A stretch of 64,000 nucleotides of DNA from Anaeramoeba ignava (taxonomy: Eukaryota > Metamonada > Anaeramoebidae). Positions 42,808 to 55,215 of this stretch are shown one piece after another. The position numbers and the translations under genes were made by a program. The stretch's first letter is position 1, and the number at the start of each line of letters is the position of its first letter. The DNA lies in the NCBI GenBank assembly GCA_028826165.1, contig JAPDFW010000094.1:124001-188000 (forward strand), given 5' to 3'. The notes under the pieces were generated by a model. That model was given only the letters and a program-made list of their open reading frames with translations. It did no database searches and had not been told where the DNA came from.

Positions 42808-44903
42808 AACAAATAAAATCCAATCAAAACATTTTAATAAATTTATTTTTCATCAATTTATTTTTCATCAATTTATTCCACTTTTTTTAATAAATTTATT
42901 CCACTTTTTTTAATAAATTTATTCTATTTATTTTTAATAAATTTATTTTATTTATTATTAATAAATTTATTCTATTTATTTTTAATAAATTTATTCCATT
43001 TATTATTAATAAATTTATTCCACTTTTTTTAATAAATTTATTCCACTTTTTTTAATAAATTTATTTTATTTATTTTTAATAAATTTATTCTATTTATTAT
43101 TAATAAATTTATTTTATTTATTATTAATAAATTTATTCTATTTATTTTTAATAAATTTATTTTATTTATTTTTTAATAAATTTATTCTATTTATTATTAA
43201 TAAATTTATTCCACTTTTTAATAAATTTATTCCACTTTTTAATAAATTTATTTTATTTATTTTTAATAAATTTATTTTATTTATTTTTAATAAATTTATT
43301 CTATTTATTATTAATAAATTTATTTTTATTTATTTTAATCAATTTATTCTATTTATTTTTTAATCAATTTATTCTATTTATTTTTAATCAATTTATTCTA
43401 TTTATTATTAATCAATTTATTCTATTTATTATTAATCAATTTATTTTTATTTATTATTAATAAATTTATTCCACTTTTTAATAAATTTATTTTATTTATT
43501 ATTAATAAATTTATTTTTATTTATTATTAATAAATTTATTCTATTTATTTTTAATAAATTTATTCTATTTATTATTAATAAATTTATTCTATTTTTCATT
43601 AATAAATTTATTCCATTTATTATTAATAAATTTATTCTATTTATTTTTAATAAATTTATTTTTATTTATTATTAATAAATTTATTTTATTTATTATTAAT
43701 AAATTTATTTTATTTATTTTTAATAAATTTATTTTATTTATTTTTAATAAATTTATTTTATTTATTTTTTAAATTTATTCTATTTATTTTTAATAAATTT
43801 ATTCCACTTTTTAATAAATTTATTCCACTTTTTTAATAAATTTATTTTATTTATTTTTAATAAATTTTATTTTATTTATTTTAATAAATTTATTTTTATT
43901 TATTTTTAATAAATTTATTCTATTTATTATTAATAAATTTATTTTATTTATTATTAATAAATTTATTTTTTATTTATTTTTAATAAATTTATTTTATTTA
44001 TTTTTAATAAATTTATTCTATTTATTTTTAATCAATTTATTTTATTTATTTTTAATAAATTTATTCCACTTTTTAATAAATTTATTCCACTTTTTCATTA
44101 ATTTATTCTATATTTATTATTAATAAATTTATTTTATTTATTTTTAATAAATTTATTCCACTTTTTCATTAATTTATTCCAAAACAAAAATTTATTTTTT
44201 TATTATTAATAAATTTATTTTATTTTTTAATAAATTTATTTTATTTATTATTAATAAATTTATTTCATTTATTTTTAATAAATTTATTTTATTTATTTTT
44301 CATAAATTTATTCTATTTATTTTTAATAAATTTATTCTATTTATTTTTAATAAATTTATTCCACTTTTTAATAAATTTATTCTATTTATTATTAATCAAT
44401 TTATTTTATTTATTATTAATAAATTTATTTCATTTATTATTAATAAATTTATTCCATTTATTATTAATAAATTTATTCTATTTATTATTAATAAATTTAT
44501 TTTATTTATTATTAATAAATTTATTCTATTTATTATTAATAAATTTATTCCACTTTTTAATAAATTTATTTTATTTATTATTAATAAATTTATTCCACTT
44601 TTTAATAAATTTATTCCACTTTTTAATAAATTTATTCTATTTATTATTAATAAATTTATTCCACTTTTTAATAAATTTATTTTATTTATTATTAATAAAT
44701 TTATTCCACTTTTTAATTAATTTATTTTATTTATTATTAATAAATTTATTTTATTTATTTTTAATAAATTTATTCTATTTATTATTAATAAATTTATTTT
44801 ATTTATTATTAATAAATTTATTCCATTTATTATTAATAAATTTATTTTATTTATTTTTAATAAATTTATTCCACTTTTTCATTAATTTATTCTATTTATT
44901 TTT
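42808..44903. repeat. Palindromic AATAAATTTATT minisatellite, about 24-nt unit
   Basis: 2.1 kb of alternating AATAAATTTATT (a perfect palindrome) and a 10-13-nt variable half: CTATTTATTATT, TTATTTATTTTT, CCACTTTTT or CCATTTATTATT. Higher-order patches repeat the same spacer type several times, typical of slippage and unequal exchange. It lies between the acyltransferase stop and the MOB1 start and contains no ORF of note. Confidence 0.9.
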
Positions 44904-44950
44904 CATTTTTCATTTTTCATTTTTCATTTTTCATTTTTCATTTTTGAATA

Positions 44951-47900
44951 ATGCTGTAAATTTTAATTTTAATTTTAATTTTAATTTTAATTTTAATTTT
45001 TAATTATTTTTTAGTAAGAAAAAAACCTTCAGACAAAAAAAGAAATTTCAAAAAGGAACTCACAGATATAATTTACACAAAAATGCAAAGGCTACTTTAG
45101 GTTCAGGTAATTTAAGAACTGCTGTAAAACTTCCTGAAAATGAAGTAAGAAATTAATTAATTCAAAAACAAAACAAATTAAATTTTAAACTTCATTTTAT
45201 TTCTTTTCTTTTCTTTTTTTAGGATCCAAATGAGTTTGTTTATAATAATAAAATAATTTAAAATTTAAAATTTAAAATTTAAAAAAAAAATTTTTTATAA
45301 ATTAAATTTCCGTTATTTATCTGGCAAAATTTATAAAAAAAAAATTAATTTAAAAATAATTTTTTATATAATTTTATTATAATTGTTTTTTTTTCTTTTT
45401 CTTTTTAAAAAAAAGATGGTTGAGTATTGCTATTGTTGATTTTACAAACAAAGTATCTTTTTTTTTTATCAAAATATAAATCAAATTCAAAATCTAAATC
45501 AAAATCAAAATCAAAATCAAAATCAAAATCTAAATCAAAATCAAAATATAAATATAAATATAAACATAAATATAAATATAAATCTAAATCTAAATCTAAA
45601 TATAAATATAAATATAATTATAAATCTAAATCTAAATCAAAATCTAAATCAAAATCTAAATCAAAATCTAAATATAAATCTAAATCTAAATCAAAATCTA
45701 AATCAAAATCTAAATATAAATCTAAATCTAAATCAAAATATAAATCAAAAATATAAATATAAATATAAATATAAATCAAAATCAAAAATGAAAATCAAAA
45801 ATCAAAATCTAAATAAAAATAAAATATAAATATAAATATAAATATAAATATAAATATAAATATAAATATAAATATAAATATAAATATAAATATAAATATA
45901 AATATAAATATAAATATAAATATAAATATAAATATAAATATAAATATAAATAAAATATAAATATAAATCTAAATAAATATAAATATAAATATAAATATAA
46001 ATATAAAATATAAATATAAATATAAATATAAATATAAATATAAATAAATATAAAAATAAATATAAATATAAATATAAATATAAATATAAATTTAATTATA
46101 AATATAAATATAATTATAAATATAAATATAAAATATAAATATAATAATAAAAATAAATATAAATATAAATATAAATATAAATATAAATATAAATATAAAT
46201 ATAAATATAAATATAAAATATAAAATATAAATATAAATATAAATATAAATATAAATATAACATAAAATATAAATATAAATATAAATATAAATATAAACTA
46301 AATATAAATATAAATATAAATTATAAATATAAATATAAATATAAATATAAATATAAATATAAATATAAATATAAATATAAAATAAACATAAATATAAATA
46401 AAAATAAAAAAATAAAAATAAAATTAAAAAATAAATAAATCCAAATCAAAATATAAAATAAATATAAATATAAATATAAATATAAATCTTAAATCAAAAA
46501 TATAAATCTAAATATATATATAATTATAAATCTAAATATAAATATAAATATAAATATAAATCAAAATCTAAATCAAAATATAAATATAAATATAAATATA
46601 AATATAAATCTAAATATAAATATAAATATAAATATAAATATAAATATAAATATAAATATAAATATAAATATAAATATAAATATAAATATAAATATAAATA
46701 TAAATATAAATATAAATATAAATATAAATATAAATATAAATATAAATATAAATATAAATATAAATATAAATATAAATATAAATATAAATATAAATATAAA
46801 TATAAATCTAAATATAAATTAAATGAAAAAAATTAGTTAAATTTAATATATGGTTCAATTCAACATGAATGCACTAAAGAAAAATGTCCAATTATGAACG
46901 CAGGACCAAAGTATAAATTTAAAAAAAAAAAAGAAAACAAAAATTTTGAAACAAATTATTAAAAAATTTAATTTAATTTAATTTAATTTAGATATGAATA
47001 TCTTTGGAGTGATGGAAAGAAAAAACCAGTTCAACTTCCGTAATAATTAATTTTTTTTTTTGAAAAGAATTATAATGTTAAAAAAATAAATTAAAATTAT
47101 TTTAAATAGAGCACCTCAATATATTGAAAATTTACTTAGTTGGGTTGATAAACAACTTTCTGATGAATGTAAATTTTTTTAAATCAAATTTTTTTAAATC
47201 AAATTTTTTTAAATCAAATTTTTTTAAATCAAATTTTTTTAAATCAAATTTTTTTAAATCAAATTTTTTTAAATCAAATTTTTTTAAATTAAATTTCAAA
47301 AAATAATTAGCATTGTTTCCTTCAGATCCAACAGTTCCTTTCCCAAAAAATTTTAAAACAAAAATTGTTGCTCCTATTTTTAAAAGGTTTTATTGATTTT
47401 ATTCATTTTTAAAAGCAAAAGAAAAATTCAAAATTTATTTTTAAATTCTTTTAAATTTAAAAAAGACTTTTCAGAATTTTTGGTCATGTTTATTATTCTC
47501 ATTTTGATACTGTTGTTGAAATGGGAGCTGAAGCACATCTTAATACTGTATAAATATAAATATAAATATAAATATAAATATAAATATAAATATAAATATA
47601 AATATAAATATAAATATAAATTATAATTATAAATATAAATATAAATATAAATCTAAATATAAATATAAATATAAATATAAATATAAATATATAAATATAA
47701 ATCTAAATAAAATATAAAATAAAATATAAAATATAAAAATAAATAAATAAATATAAATATAAAAATATAAACATAAAATATAAATATAAATAAAAATATA
47801 AAATATAAAAATAAAAATATAAATATAAATATAAAATATAAATATAAATATAAATATAAAATATAAATATAAAATATAAATATAATTATAAATAAATAAT

Positions 47901-48774
47901 ATAAAAAACATAAATATAAAATATAAAATATAAATATAAAATATAAATATAAATATAAAATATAAATATAAATATAAAAAAATTATAAATATAAATTATA
48001 TAAATATAAAATAAAAATAAATATAAATATAAAATATAAATATAAAATAAAAAATAAAAATATAAACATAAATATAATATAAATATAAACATAAAATAAA
48101 ATATAAAATATAAATATATAAATATAAAAAATATAAAACATAAATATAAATATAAACATAAATATAAATATAAAATATAAACATAAAAATAAAATATAAA
48201 ATATAAAAATAAATATATAAATATAAATATAATAAATATAATAAAATATAAATATAAAATATAAAATATAAATATATAAAATAAAATATAAAAATAATTA
48301 TAAATATAAATATAAATTAAAAATAAAAATAAAAAACATAAACATAAATATAAATCTATAAATATAAAATATAAATATAAATATAAATATAAATCTAAAT
48401 ATAAATATAAAATATAAATATAAATATAAATATAAATATAAATATAAATATAAATATAAATATAAATATAAATATAAATATAAATATAAATATAAATATA
48501 AATATAAATATAAATATAAATATAAATATAAATATAAATATAAATATAAATATAAATATAATAATAAATATAAATATAAATATAAATCTAAATCTAAATC
48601 TAAATCTAAATATAAATATAAATCTAAATCTAAATCTAAATCTAAATCTAATTATAAATTCTTTTTATGTAAAAGCTATTTAAGCATTTTTATTACTTCC
48701 AATCAGAATTTGATTTAATTGAACAACGAGAACTTGAACCAATGGCTGATTTAATTAAAAAATTATGTGGATAA
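44951..48774 (+). CDS. MOB1: MOB1 kinase activator
   Basis: Adaptor that binds and activates NDR/LATS kinases (mitotic exit/Hippo signalling). Ten exons: 44951-44955, 45015-45144, 45223-45233, 45416-45452, 46837-46910, 46992-47039, 47110-47168, 47311-47386, 47475-47547, 48676-48774; together 203 residues, close to the usual MOB1 length, with all phases agreeing. The sequence shows [51 protein letters not shown], zinc ligands Cys-x4-Cys in ECTKEKCP and His-x4-His in GHVYYSHF, then [29 protein letters not shown]. Exon 3 is an 11-nt micro-exon, and the first coding exon is only 5 nt (ATG CT), the least certain call. Introns 4 and 9 (1.4 and 1.1 kb) are TATAAA microsatellites. Confidence 0.88.
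45453..46836 (+). repeat. (TATAAA)n/(AAATCT)n microsatellite in MOB1 intron 4
   Basis: Begins with AAATCA and AAATCT hexamers and shifts to nearly pure AAATAT. The [12 protein letters not shown] at 45427-45756 is an artefact of the repeat. Confidence 0.9.
47169..47310 (+). repeat. 15-nt tandem repeat in MOB1 intron 7
   Basis: Eight copies of a unit AATTTTTTTAAATCA, nearly perfect, inside a 142-bp intron. In one frame it reads Asn-Phe-Phe-Lys-Ser. Confidence 0.88.
47548..48675 (+). repeat. (AAATAT)n microsatellite in MOB1 intron 9
   Basis: 1.1 kb of TATAAA words with AATATAAAATATAA irregularities in the middle third and AAATCT at the 3' end, bounded by GTATAA and AAAAG. The Tyr/Ile/Phe-rich minus-strand ORFs are artefacts. 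Confidence 0.9.
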
Positions 48775-49258
48775 AAAAAAAAAAAGCAAAAAACAATTCT
48801 TTTTCCTTTTAATCAAAACGAAATTTCATCAAATTTTTTGTTTTCTTTTCTTTTCTCTTTTCTTTTTTCTTTTCTTTTTTTTAATTTCGTTCATTTTCCC
48901 ACTTTTCTTTTTGTTTTCTTGATTTTCAAAAGAAACAAAAAGAAAAAAGCAGAATTTTCTTCTTTCCAATTAAAATAACAAAAATAATTAAAAAAAATAA
49001 CAAAAATAATTAAAAAAAAAAGTTAAAAAAATTTTTTTCATTTTTTTCATTTTTATTTCTTTTTCTCTTTTTGTTTTTGAATTATAAAAACATTTATCAA
49101 AAAGAATTATAAAAAATTTGTTGAAAATTATTCTAATTTTGAAAGAAAAAAAGCAAAACAAATTAATTCTTTATTCAATTTAATTCAAATCATTTTTTAA
49201 AAACAAAACAAAAAAATTCGAAAATTTTTTAAATAAAAATTAAAAATTAAAAAAAAAA
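48775..49258. promoter_or_regulatory. Intergenic gap before the PH-gelsolin gene
   Basis: 484 bp without a gene: T-rich 5' half (MOB1 3' end), then TTTTTTTCATTTTTTTCATTT near 49030-49050, then A-rich leader up to the ATG at 49259. The CATTTTT block resembles those before other genes but lies about 210 bp upstream of the ATG, suggesting a long 5' leader. Confidence 0.35.
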
Positions 49259-52200
49259 ATGACAACTGAAACAAAACAAGAAACAATAACAAAAGAACCA
49301 CAATCACAAATAGTATTACAAGGGTGGCTCATGAAACAATCACCTTCACGAATTTTTGCGAATTGGAAGAAGCGGTGGTTTGAAGCTCAACCACCTTATT
49401 TATATTATTTCAAAGACATAGAAATGGCAGAATCACTAGGATCCATTTACATTCCAAACATAACGAGCATAAAAACAGTCACATCGACCTCATCACGAGC
49501 AAAGCAGACATCTTTCCAAATTGTGATACCCACGCGAACATATAATCTGCGGACAGAGACAAAGCAACAATGCGATGATTGGATCCAACAATTGAAAAAT
49601 CTTTTCAACAATTCAATGGCAAAAAAAGACGTCAATCCAGAAATTGGCGAAGAAAACATAGAGTTCTCAGGTGAGTTATTTGCGTACAGAAAGATCAAGC
49701 TCCATAAAACATGGTATCCCTGTTTCTGTGCTTTGAGAGAATTTCCTATTTTATTTTGTTATTTTGACAGCAATTTTTCAAAAGTGGATCAACGTATTCA
49801 TTTGAATAAAGTCACTCATATTCAAAACGTTCCACAAGACCGTTTCCAAAAGCCGAATGTGTTTGAAATTAAATCTTCTAATCAATCGTTTTTCTTTCAG
49901 GGAAATGATTTCTCAACAGTTCAAAAATGGATTCAAGAAATCGGAAAAATTATTGAATTATATAAATCAACTTCAAAATTGCAATCTCATAAACAGCTTG
50001 TCAGGAGAAGCTTTTCTGTCACAGATTCTCTTAGAAATCAATCCACACAGAAATTACCAAGGCAAATGTCTCTTGATAATCTTCCTGATGAATTCAAGAC
50101 TGAGCCTCAAATCAAAAGTAGGCTTGCTCAACAGATACAAAGTGATAATTGGAATTTGGATTCCCAGAATGATAATAATAGTACTGTTGTGCAGATACAA
50201 CATGGAGATGGAAATTTAGTTAAAATTGAAGTTCAAAATGAAAATGAAAATGAGAATCAAAATTTAAATGAAAATCAAAATCAAAATCAAAATCAAAATC
50301 AAAATCAAAATCAAAATCAAATCAAAAATCAAAATCAAAAATCAAAATCAAAAATGAAATTAAAAATGAAATTAAAAATGAAATTAAAAATGAAATCAAA
50401 AATGAAATCAATAATGGAAATCAAAAAAATCTCATAGAAACAATCGAGTTTCTTAATTTCGAAGAAGATTCACCACTTGGTGAAGAACCTGTTGTTATCT
50501 ACAAACAAACACCAAAACTCGAAACACCAAATCCAAATGATCTAAGTTTAGATCAAGCAAAAGGATTTTTCCAAATAAAAAAAATCAACAATGAAACAAG
50601 TCCACCAACAAAAAAGAAAGAAGAAAACTATGAGAAAGTTGGAGAAAACCAAATTTTATTAAAGGTTTCAATACCGTCAATACAAAGTACAAAAACAGTT
50701 CTTGTATCAGCAAATTTGACAGTTCAAGAAACTAAAAAATTAGTTGCCAAAAAAATTCATCCACCGCTTTCAGATAACGAAGTGGATTCATTATTTCTTG
50801 TGGTGCCAGGTTCCGAAGATGAGGAACGTGCACCGATTTTTATGCTTGAATCAGAACCTTTATATTCTTATCAAATTGATAAGCAAGACTACTTGGAATT
50901 ACTGGATAAATTTGAGGCTGTTCAATCAGGCGCATCAAATCATCTCATGATCCGTATAAATATACCGACAAAGATGGTTATCAAAACAATCCAATTCGAG
51001 AGTACAAACAAAGTTGCGGATATCAAGCCAATTTTACTGAAGAAAAAATTGTGTTCGCAACAAGAATTTGTCACTCATTCATTTTTTGTCCAACCTTCAT
51101 CACGCTTCCCAATAGGGTGTAAAATGAATGATTTGCTCATGATCTCATCGTACAAACTAAGTGCGACCCGAGACCTTATTGACTTTAAATTTGACGATCT
51201 TCAAAACGAAGATGCAGCCAATTTGAAAAAAGTGCTGTCAAATTTCGGAATTTCTGGATCGCTTTATTTTCTTCTTCAATTCGGGCATGAATGGATCCGC
51301 GGGTTCTTGAACCTTCAGTTCCCGTTCCTCAATGTGTATTCTTATTTAGGCGCACAAGATCCTGTACTTTCCATTTATCTTTCAGATGTGTCTGTCAAAC
51401 GGACACTTTTTGACAATGGAGAATTGCTTATTAACAAAACTCGATATCATTTAGTTTTTGAAAACTCACAAAACGAAGGTCCAACAAACACAACAGACTC
51501 ATTTTATCTCGACACAGATACTGAAGCCACACCAATGGTACGTGTCAACAAGGAAACGCTTATTGATTTGGGTTTTTGTTTTGAGGTTACTCACGGAACA
51601 CAAATTTTGATCATCTCATGCGAAAATAAGGAGCAGAAACGCAAATGGGTCGAACAGATCACTTGGGCAACCAAACTTGTTGATATCTCCAAATCTATTG
51701 ATATGTTCGGCAACCTTAAAAAGCCGAGCATTCAAAATCCTGTTCGAGAAAATGAGAACATTCAAAATTCCCGAAAATTGCAAAATCAACTTGAAGGATA
51801 TTTACTGCGTCTGTTCACACAAGAAAATAAAGAGATTTGGCAGAAGCTTTGGTTCTCTGTCAAAGATGACAATTTATGCTGCTTCACTAACAAGAGGGAT
51901 TCTGAACCTCTTGAATTTGTGCCACTTACTAATATTGCCAACATTGAAATTGGCAAAAAATATTCAAAATATAAAGATTTATTCACTAGTTTTTTGATTA
52001 ATTTCGAATCAATAAAATCAATCGATCCATGGGTTCTTCTTGCAAAGGATATCACAGAACAAGAGAATTGGGTGCGCGGATTGGAAATTTTGAAGTATCA
52101 TATGATCTTTAAAGAAATAGATGAAGAAGAAACACAAAATCTTGATGACCAACTCTTTCACAACATGGCTAATCAAGATTCAAAACAAAACCCCACAATC

Positions 52201-55200
52201 ATGAATCAAATTCTCAATAGCGGGAATAAAACCAACCACAGAGATCCGCAGAAGGATCGATTAAGCTTTTGGAAATCGATCCAAAACAAAACAAATGAAA
52301 ACACAAACATTAATTCTCCAAAAGAACCGTTAAAACTCGAAGATTCTGAGAACGTCAAAATATCAATTGGGCAAAGTAAATCTGAAGAGAAAATAAGTCA
52401 ATACGTTCAGGGAATCCCCTGGGATTATATTAAAGTTGGTGATAAAACCCATCAAATTTTACCTCTTCTTCATTTCGATGATAAAATGATGAATTGTTTA
52501 ATAAGATCTGAACGGATCTCAGTTATTGTGAATCCTCAGGATATATTCCGACAAAGAGATCGTGTATTGATTCAGATTTCTCCCCAATTAGCAATGCAAC
52601 AAGTCGAGTTTTCTGAGGATTCTGTTCGGCAGGATTGCGTTTATATTGCCGAAGTCAAAAGAACTGGTGATATTTTTGAACAAATTTGGGAAATTTTCCA
52701 ATGGAATGGTGTTAATTCATCACGAATTCAAAGAGCAAAAGGCTCTGCTATATTATCTGAGATTAGTAATGTAGAAGGATCTGAGATGAATGAATATTTA
52801 GAGAAACAAAATATAAATACAAATATAAATACAAATACAAATTCAAATTCAAATTCAAATTCAAATACAAATTCAAATTCAAATTCAAATAATATGAAAA
52901 ATCAAAATCAAGAAATGTTCAAAAATCATATTTTGGATTCTTCTTTAATTAAGGAAAAATCAGAAGAAAAAAATATCCATAGAAGCAGTGAAAGCACAGA
53001 AGAAAGTAACACAGAAGACATATCAAATAGAGAAAGTACATCATTTAACTCATCATCCCTACAAAGAAGCATGTCTTTTTATCCATCAAAAATACACATT
53101 TTAACTCAAAATTCTGACGATTGTACAGCATTTTGGGATCTTTTCAACATGAACAAACCACCAACAAAATATGCAGACCAAAAAACCAACTCAATAAACC
53201 CTGATGAAGAACCTAAATTGATGAGAATCTACCGCATAGGAAAAGGCAAAACAAGAAGCATTGAGTGTATAAAAGAAGGAAGATGGGATCAAATTAGCAA
53301 ATGTGTTTTGGAAACAAGTTTCTGCTATGTTGTTGATACCAAAAATGAGCTATTTATTTGGATGGGAAACGGAGCTAATTCTTCACAACGAAAGCTTGTC
53401 GTCAAATTTGGCAAGGCTATTAAGCTTCTGTTGTCCCGTCCTTCAAGCTGCTTTTCAATGATTGTGATTGAAAATAAGGAGCATGTTTTATTTAAAGAAA
53501 AATTCTATGATTTTTCAACAAGATTTTCAAACAATTTATATTCAAATTTGTTCGATGAAATGAACAAAAAAAAATCTACACAAAATAACGAGGATAATAC
53601 AATCCAAAAATTATCGACAGATTTCTGCTCAAATGAAGTTGTTTCAAAAGTGATCAAAGATTTTATTAACAGAACTGAAAATCCCCTTAAAAAAACAACT
53701 CAAGAAACAACACAAAAGAAAAAAATTGATGCTCAAAAATCAAATCTTTGTGTCTGGGTAATCAACAAAGAAACTCGGGAAATTGAGGAATTTGACAACG
53801 AAATGTACGGACATTTCTTTTCAAACGATAATTATCTCGTTTTTTTCGAAATGAATAATAAAACATACTTAGTTTTATGGGAAGGACTCGATGCCATCAA
53901 AATTGGGCACGAAGCACTTGAAAAAATCACACAAAATCCCTTAGTATATACCAAATACTCTGATCAACCGCAAGAACCTGATCTCCAATTCATCATAAAA
54001 CAACAACACGAACCAGAATATTTTTTACAGCAATTTAACAACCAAATTATTATTCACAAAACAACAAACCGTCTGGGAAACCCTGACAATTACATGTTCC
54101 ACATAAAAACTCGAGCACAAAGTTCGAGCACAATAGTTGTTGAAGTGGATCCAATTTCCCAATGGCTGAACTCAGAAGATTGCTTTGTTGTTCAAGGTGA
54201 TGAATTCCAATTTCTTTGGATCGGCAAATTTTTTGATACAAAATTTCTTATTAACGGAAAACGTATTTGCCTTCAATTGATGGGAGAACCAATTGATTTG
54301 ACAACTAGTGAAAATGAAATAAATGAACAACTTGAACAGGCAAATTTCCAAATTATTTATGAATCTCACGAACCAAAAGAATTTTGGAATCTTTTAAATG
54401 GAAAAAAAGAATTTTTGGCGTTGGATTACGATCCGCATAAAGAAAAACAGCCAAGACTTTTTATGTTTGTATCAGTCACAGATTCCCAACAATCACTTCA
54501 AAAAGAAAATCTTTCAAAAGAAAATGATGAAATTCAAACAAAAACAGTTCAAAAAACGCCTATTGCCACAAAAGAATCCCGAGATGTTTCCAATGATACA
54601 AAACCTTGCTATTTCAATGAGATTCGCGATTTTATGCAGGACAATCTCGATGAGAAGAATATCTACTTCTTGATTTCAAAGGAAGGTTTTCTTGTTTGGA
54701 TTGGACAACATTCAAAATTAACGGATCTGGAACTACTTTATATTGTTTGTCAAGAAATCTCCACAAAACATTCACAAGATGTTTTCTTCATTTGGCAATT
54801 TTCTGAGCCCATCATTTTCTCAAGACATTTCCATGGATGGAGCACATCAAGATTTCCTGAAGATCGTCGACAACCGCCATCAATTCATTCGCAAAATCAA
54901 TTGCTTACAAACAGTGAATTTTTATTTAAAAAAATTGAGGAGCAAAAATCAGATACTTTTAGTTATGAGAAGCTTCTAATCATCGCAACAACTTTATTTG
55001 ATGAGAATTATAATTTGCAAGATCCTTCTCAGGATGCTTTGATTGTTAAGAAACTTGGTTTTGATTTCAAATCAAATGAATTTTATCGAAATTGTTTAGA
55101 AAATTATTTATCAAAATTGGAATTTTTTGAGATTTTTAAAATGAATTTTGAAGATTTTCAAGAATTAAAGGAAGAAGAGAAGAATTTATTGAAGAAGAAA

Positions 55201-55215
55201 TATTATTTACTTTAA
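49259..55215 (+). CDS. Giant PH / gelsolin-repeat / villin-headpiece protein (villidin-like)
   Basis: About 1985 residues, apparently intronless. Domains in order: PH1 (GWLMKQSPSRIFANWKKRWF, ending CDDWIQQLKNLF), PH2 (FSGELFAYRK...KTWYPCFCALRE...VQKWIQEI), an Asn-Gln/Lys tract, two ubiquitin-fold-like segments (nt 50660-50930 and 50960-51200), PH3 (about 51290-51690, ending KRKWVEQITWA), PH4 (EGYLLRLFTQENKEIWQKLWF), several gelsolin-like segments (53300-53560, FCYVVDTKNELFIWMGNGA; 54080-54420, EDCFVVQGDEFQFLWIG; 54600-54840, IYFLISKEGFLVWIG) and a C-terminal villin headpiece (LSKLEFFEIFKMNFEDFQEL, ending NLLKKKYYLL). The combination resembles Dictyostelium villidin, an actin/membrane linker. 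A net -1 frame break occurs in the A-rich tract near 50340-50360; one extra A restores SKSKNEIKNEI. Probably binds F-actin and phosphoinositides; this is inference. Confidence 0.85.

Noticed and set aside
42808..44903. CRISPR-like regular repeat array
   Set aside because: Spacers are themselves repeats of a few types, there are no cas genes, and the DNA is nuclear eukaryotic; it is a minisatellite.
45427..45756. Lys-Ser / Lys-Tyr repeat ORF
   Set aside because: It overlaps a MOB1 exon and then reads through the TATAAA intron array; MOB1 phase places a donor at 45453.
50716..55215. Independent gelsolin gene starting at 50716
   Set aside because: The same frame is open and protein-like back to about 50341, directly continuing the PH-domain ORF after one frame break; there is no gap for a promoter.
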